Below are positions 63,359-64,000 of a stretch of DNA of 64,000 nt, piece by piece. The notes under the pieces are model-generated. The model did no database searches and had not been told where the DNA came from. It saw only the letters and a program-made list of their open reading frames with translations. The stretch comes from Ipomoea triloba. Taxonomy: Eukaryota > Streptophyta > Magnoliopsida > Solanales > Convolvulaceae. Each line of letters begins with the position of its first letter. Position 1 is the first letter of the stretch. The stretch lies in contig NC_044918.1 of assembly GCF_003576645.1 (NCBI RefSeq), positions 30,099,145 to 30,163,144 of the forward strand. The letters are read 5' to 3'. The position numbers were made by a program, and so were the translations under genes.

Positions 63359-63950
63359 GGGAAAATGGTCAAATAGACCCTTAAACTTTACATGAAAGTA
63401 CAATTATGCCCATGAACTTAAAAAAGTGAAATTAAAAACTTGAACTTTAGACGTTGGTGTTTCTAAACCCAATAGCAGGTTATCCACTTGGAATAACAAG
63501 CCACTAAAGTTCAAGTGACATTTCTAACGAAATTTCCGACGAAGGGCGTTCACCGGTCGCCATTAGAGTAAAAGTCAACCAAAGGTCGCCTTCTCCAGTG
63601 GAGAAGGCGACCATAAAGCCGATCGTCTTCTCCATTGGAGAGACGACCAGACTAGCTGCCAACTGGTCCTAGTCGTCTTCTCCAATGGAGAAGTGACCTT
63701 TCGGTCACCAGCAACCGACTGACTGATTTTTTTTAAATGGCAACGACGAATGGTTGTTAGAGTGATCGACGGCGATTAATGAAAGTCAACGGTGATAATT
63801 TTATCAATAACTTATTGGTTACCGGTAAGTCGAACTTATTTGACTTATTTTGAGAAGTTCGAGTATTTAATTGCATTTTTTTGTTTTTAAAGTTCATGGA
63901 CTTAATTGCACTTTCATGTAAAGTTCAATGACTTATTTGGCTCTTTTCCC
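63359..63950. mobile_element. Foldback MITE, GGGAAAATGG ends, copy 2
   Basis: Left GGGAAAATGGTCAAATAGAC and right CTTATTTGGCTCTTTTCCC, with ACTTTACATGAAAGTACAAT matched by TTGCACTTTCATGTAAAGT. AATACTTTA and AATACTTAT flank it (7 of 9). Inside are further short palindromes (GTCTTCTCCAATGGAGAA, TCCAGTGGAGAAGGCGACC). Same family as 18120-18573. Confidence 0.75.
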
Positions 63951-64000
63951 AATACTTATAACATAAACGTAATACTTTATAGCAAAACTAAAATAGAAAA

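Overview
The window is nuclear DNA of a flowering plant, most likely a eudicot. The evidence is GT-AG split genes for plant-specific proteins (a plastid phage-type RNA polymerase, an LRR-XII receptor kinase and a GTD-binding/DUF593 protein), AT-rich intergenic DNA full of (TA)n tracts, and dense plant transposon types (Copia, Gypsy, TRIM, solo LTR, tRNA-derived SINEs, hAT, Mutator-like foldback elements). I cannot fix the genus; the mix would fit an asterid, but that is a guess. No prokaryotic features or CRISPR arrays are present.

Layout. 1-5,706: the 5' four coding exons of an RPOT3-like plastid RNA polymerase gene on the minus strand, running off the left edge; its introns carry a complete 392-bp TRIM retrotransposon, a foldback MITE and two further MITE-like elements. 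6-15.5 kb: no intact gene. It has an unassigned exon-like stretch, a Mutator-type foldback element that captured the start of a LEA14 gene, a tandem array of gene-fragment units bounded by retrotransposon primer-site motifs, and a 1.76-kb nested palindrome with a SINE in one arm. 15.5-22.5 kb: intergenic, with a foldback element, a hairpin, a hairpin-bearing 92-bp minisatellite and an hAT element with an 8-bp duplication. 22,698-25,744: an apparently intact two-exon LRR receptor kinase matching the Arabidopsis At2g24130 type.

26.3-30.3 kb: a Harbinger-like element inside a 1,773-bp block present twice in direct orientation with a single N at the join, very probably a false duplication. 30.7-35.5 kb: a decayed Copia element. 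36-37.6 kb: a Gypsy fragment on the minus strand. 39,929-41,493: an intact two-exon GTD-binding gene, minus strand, with a probable 5'UTR intron. 42.5-64 kb: no protein gene recognised; it holds foldback elements, a recurring short MITE family, a solo LTR with a 5-bp duplication, a SINE with poly(A) and a 10-bp duplication, several minisatellites, and a nested stack near 61-64 kb that includes a 747-base poly-G run next to an N, an assembly artefact.

The three genes are unrelated in function: plastid transcription, surface signalling, and myosin/organelle attachment. The main story is the mobile DNA, with at least eight foldback elements, several with exact 8-13 bp flanking duplications. I did not find a convincing new multi-gene system. 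The most unusual items are the LEA14-capturing foldback element, the 92-bp hairpin minisatellite and the tandem gene-fragment array.
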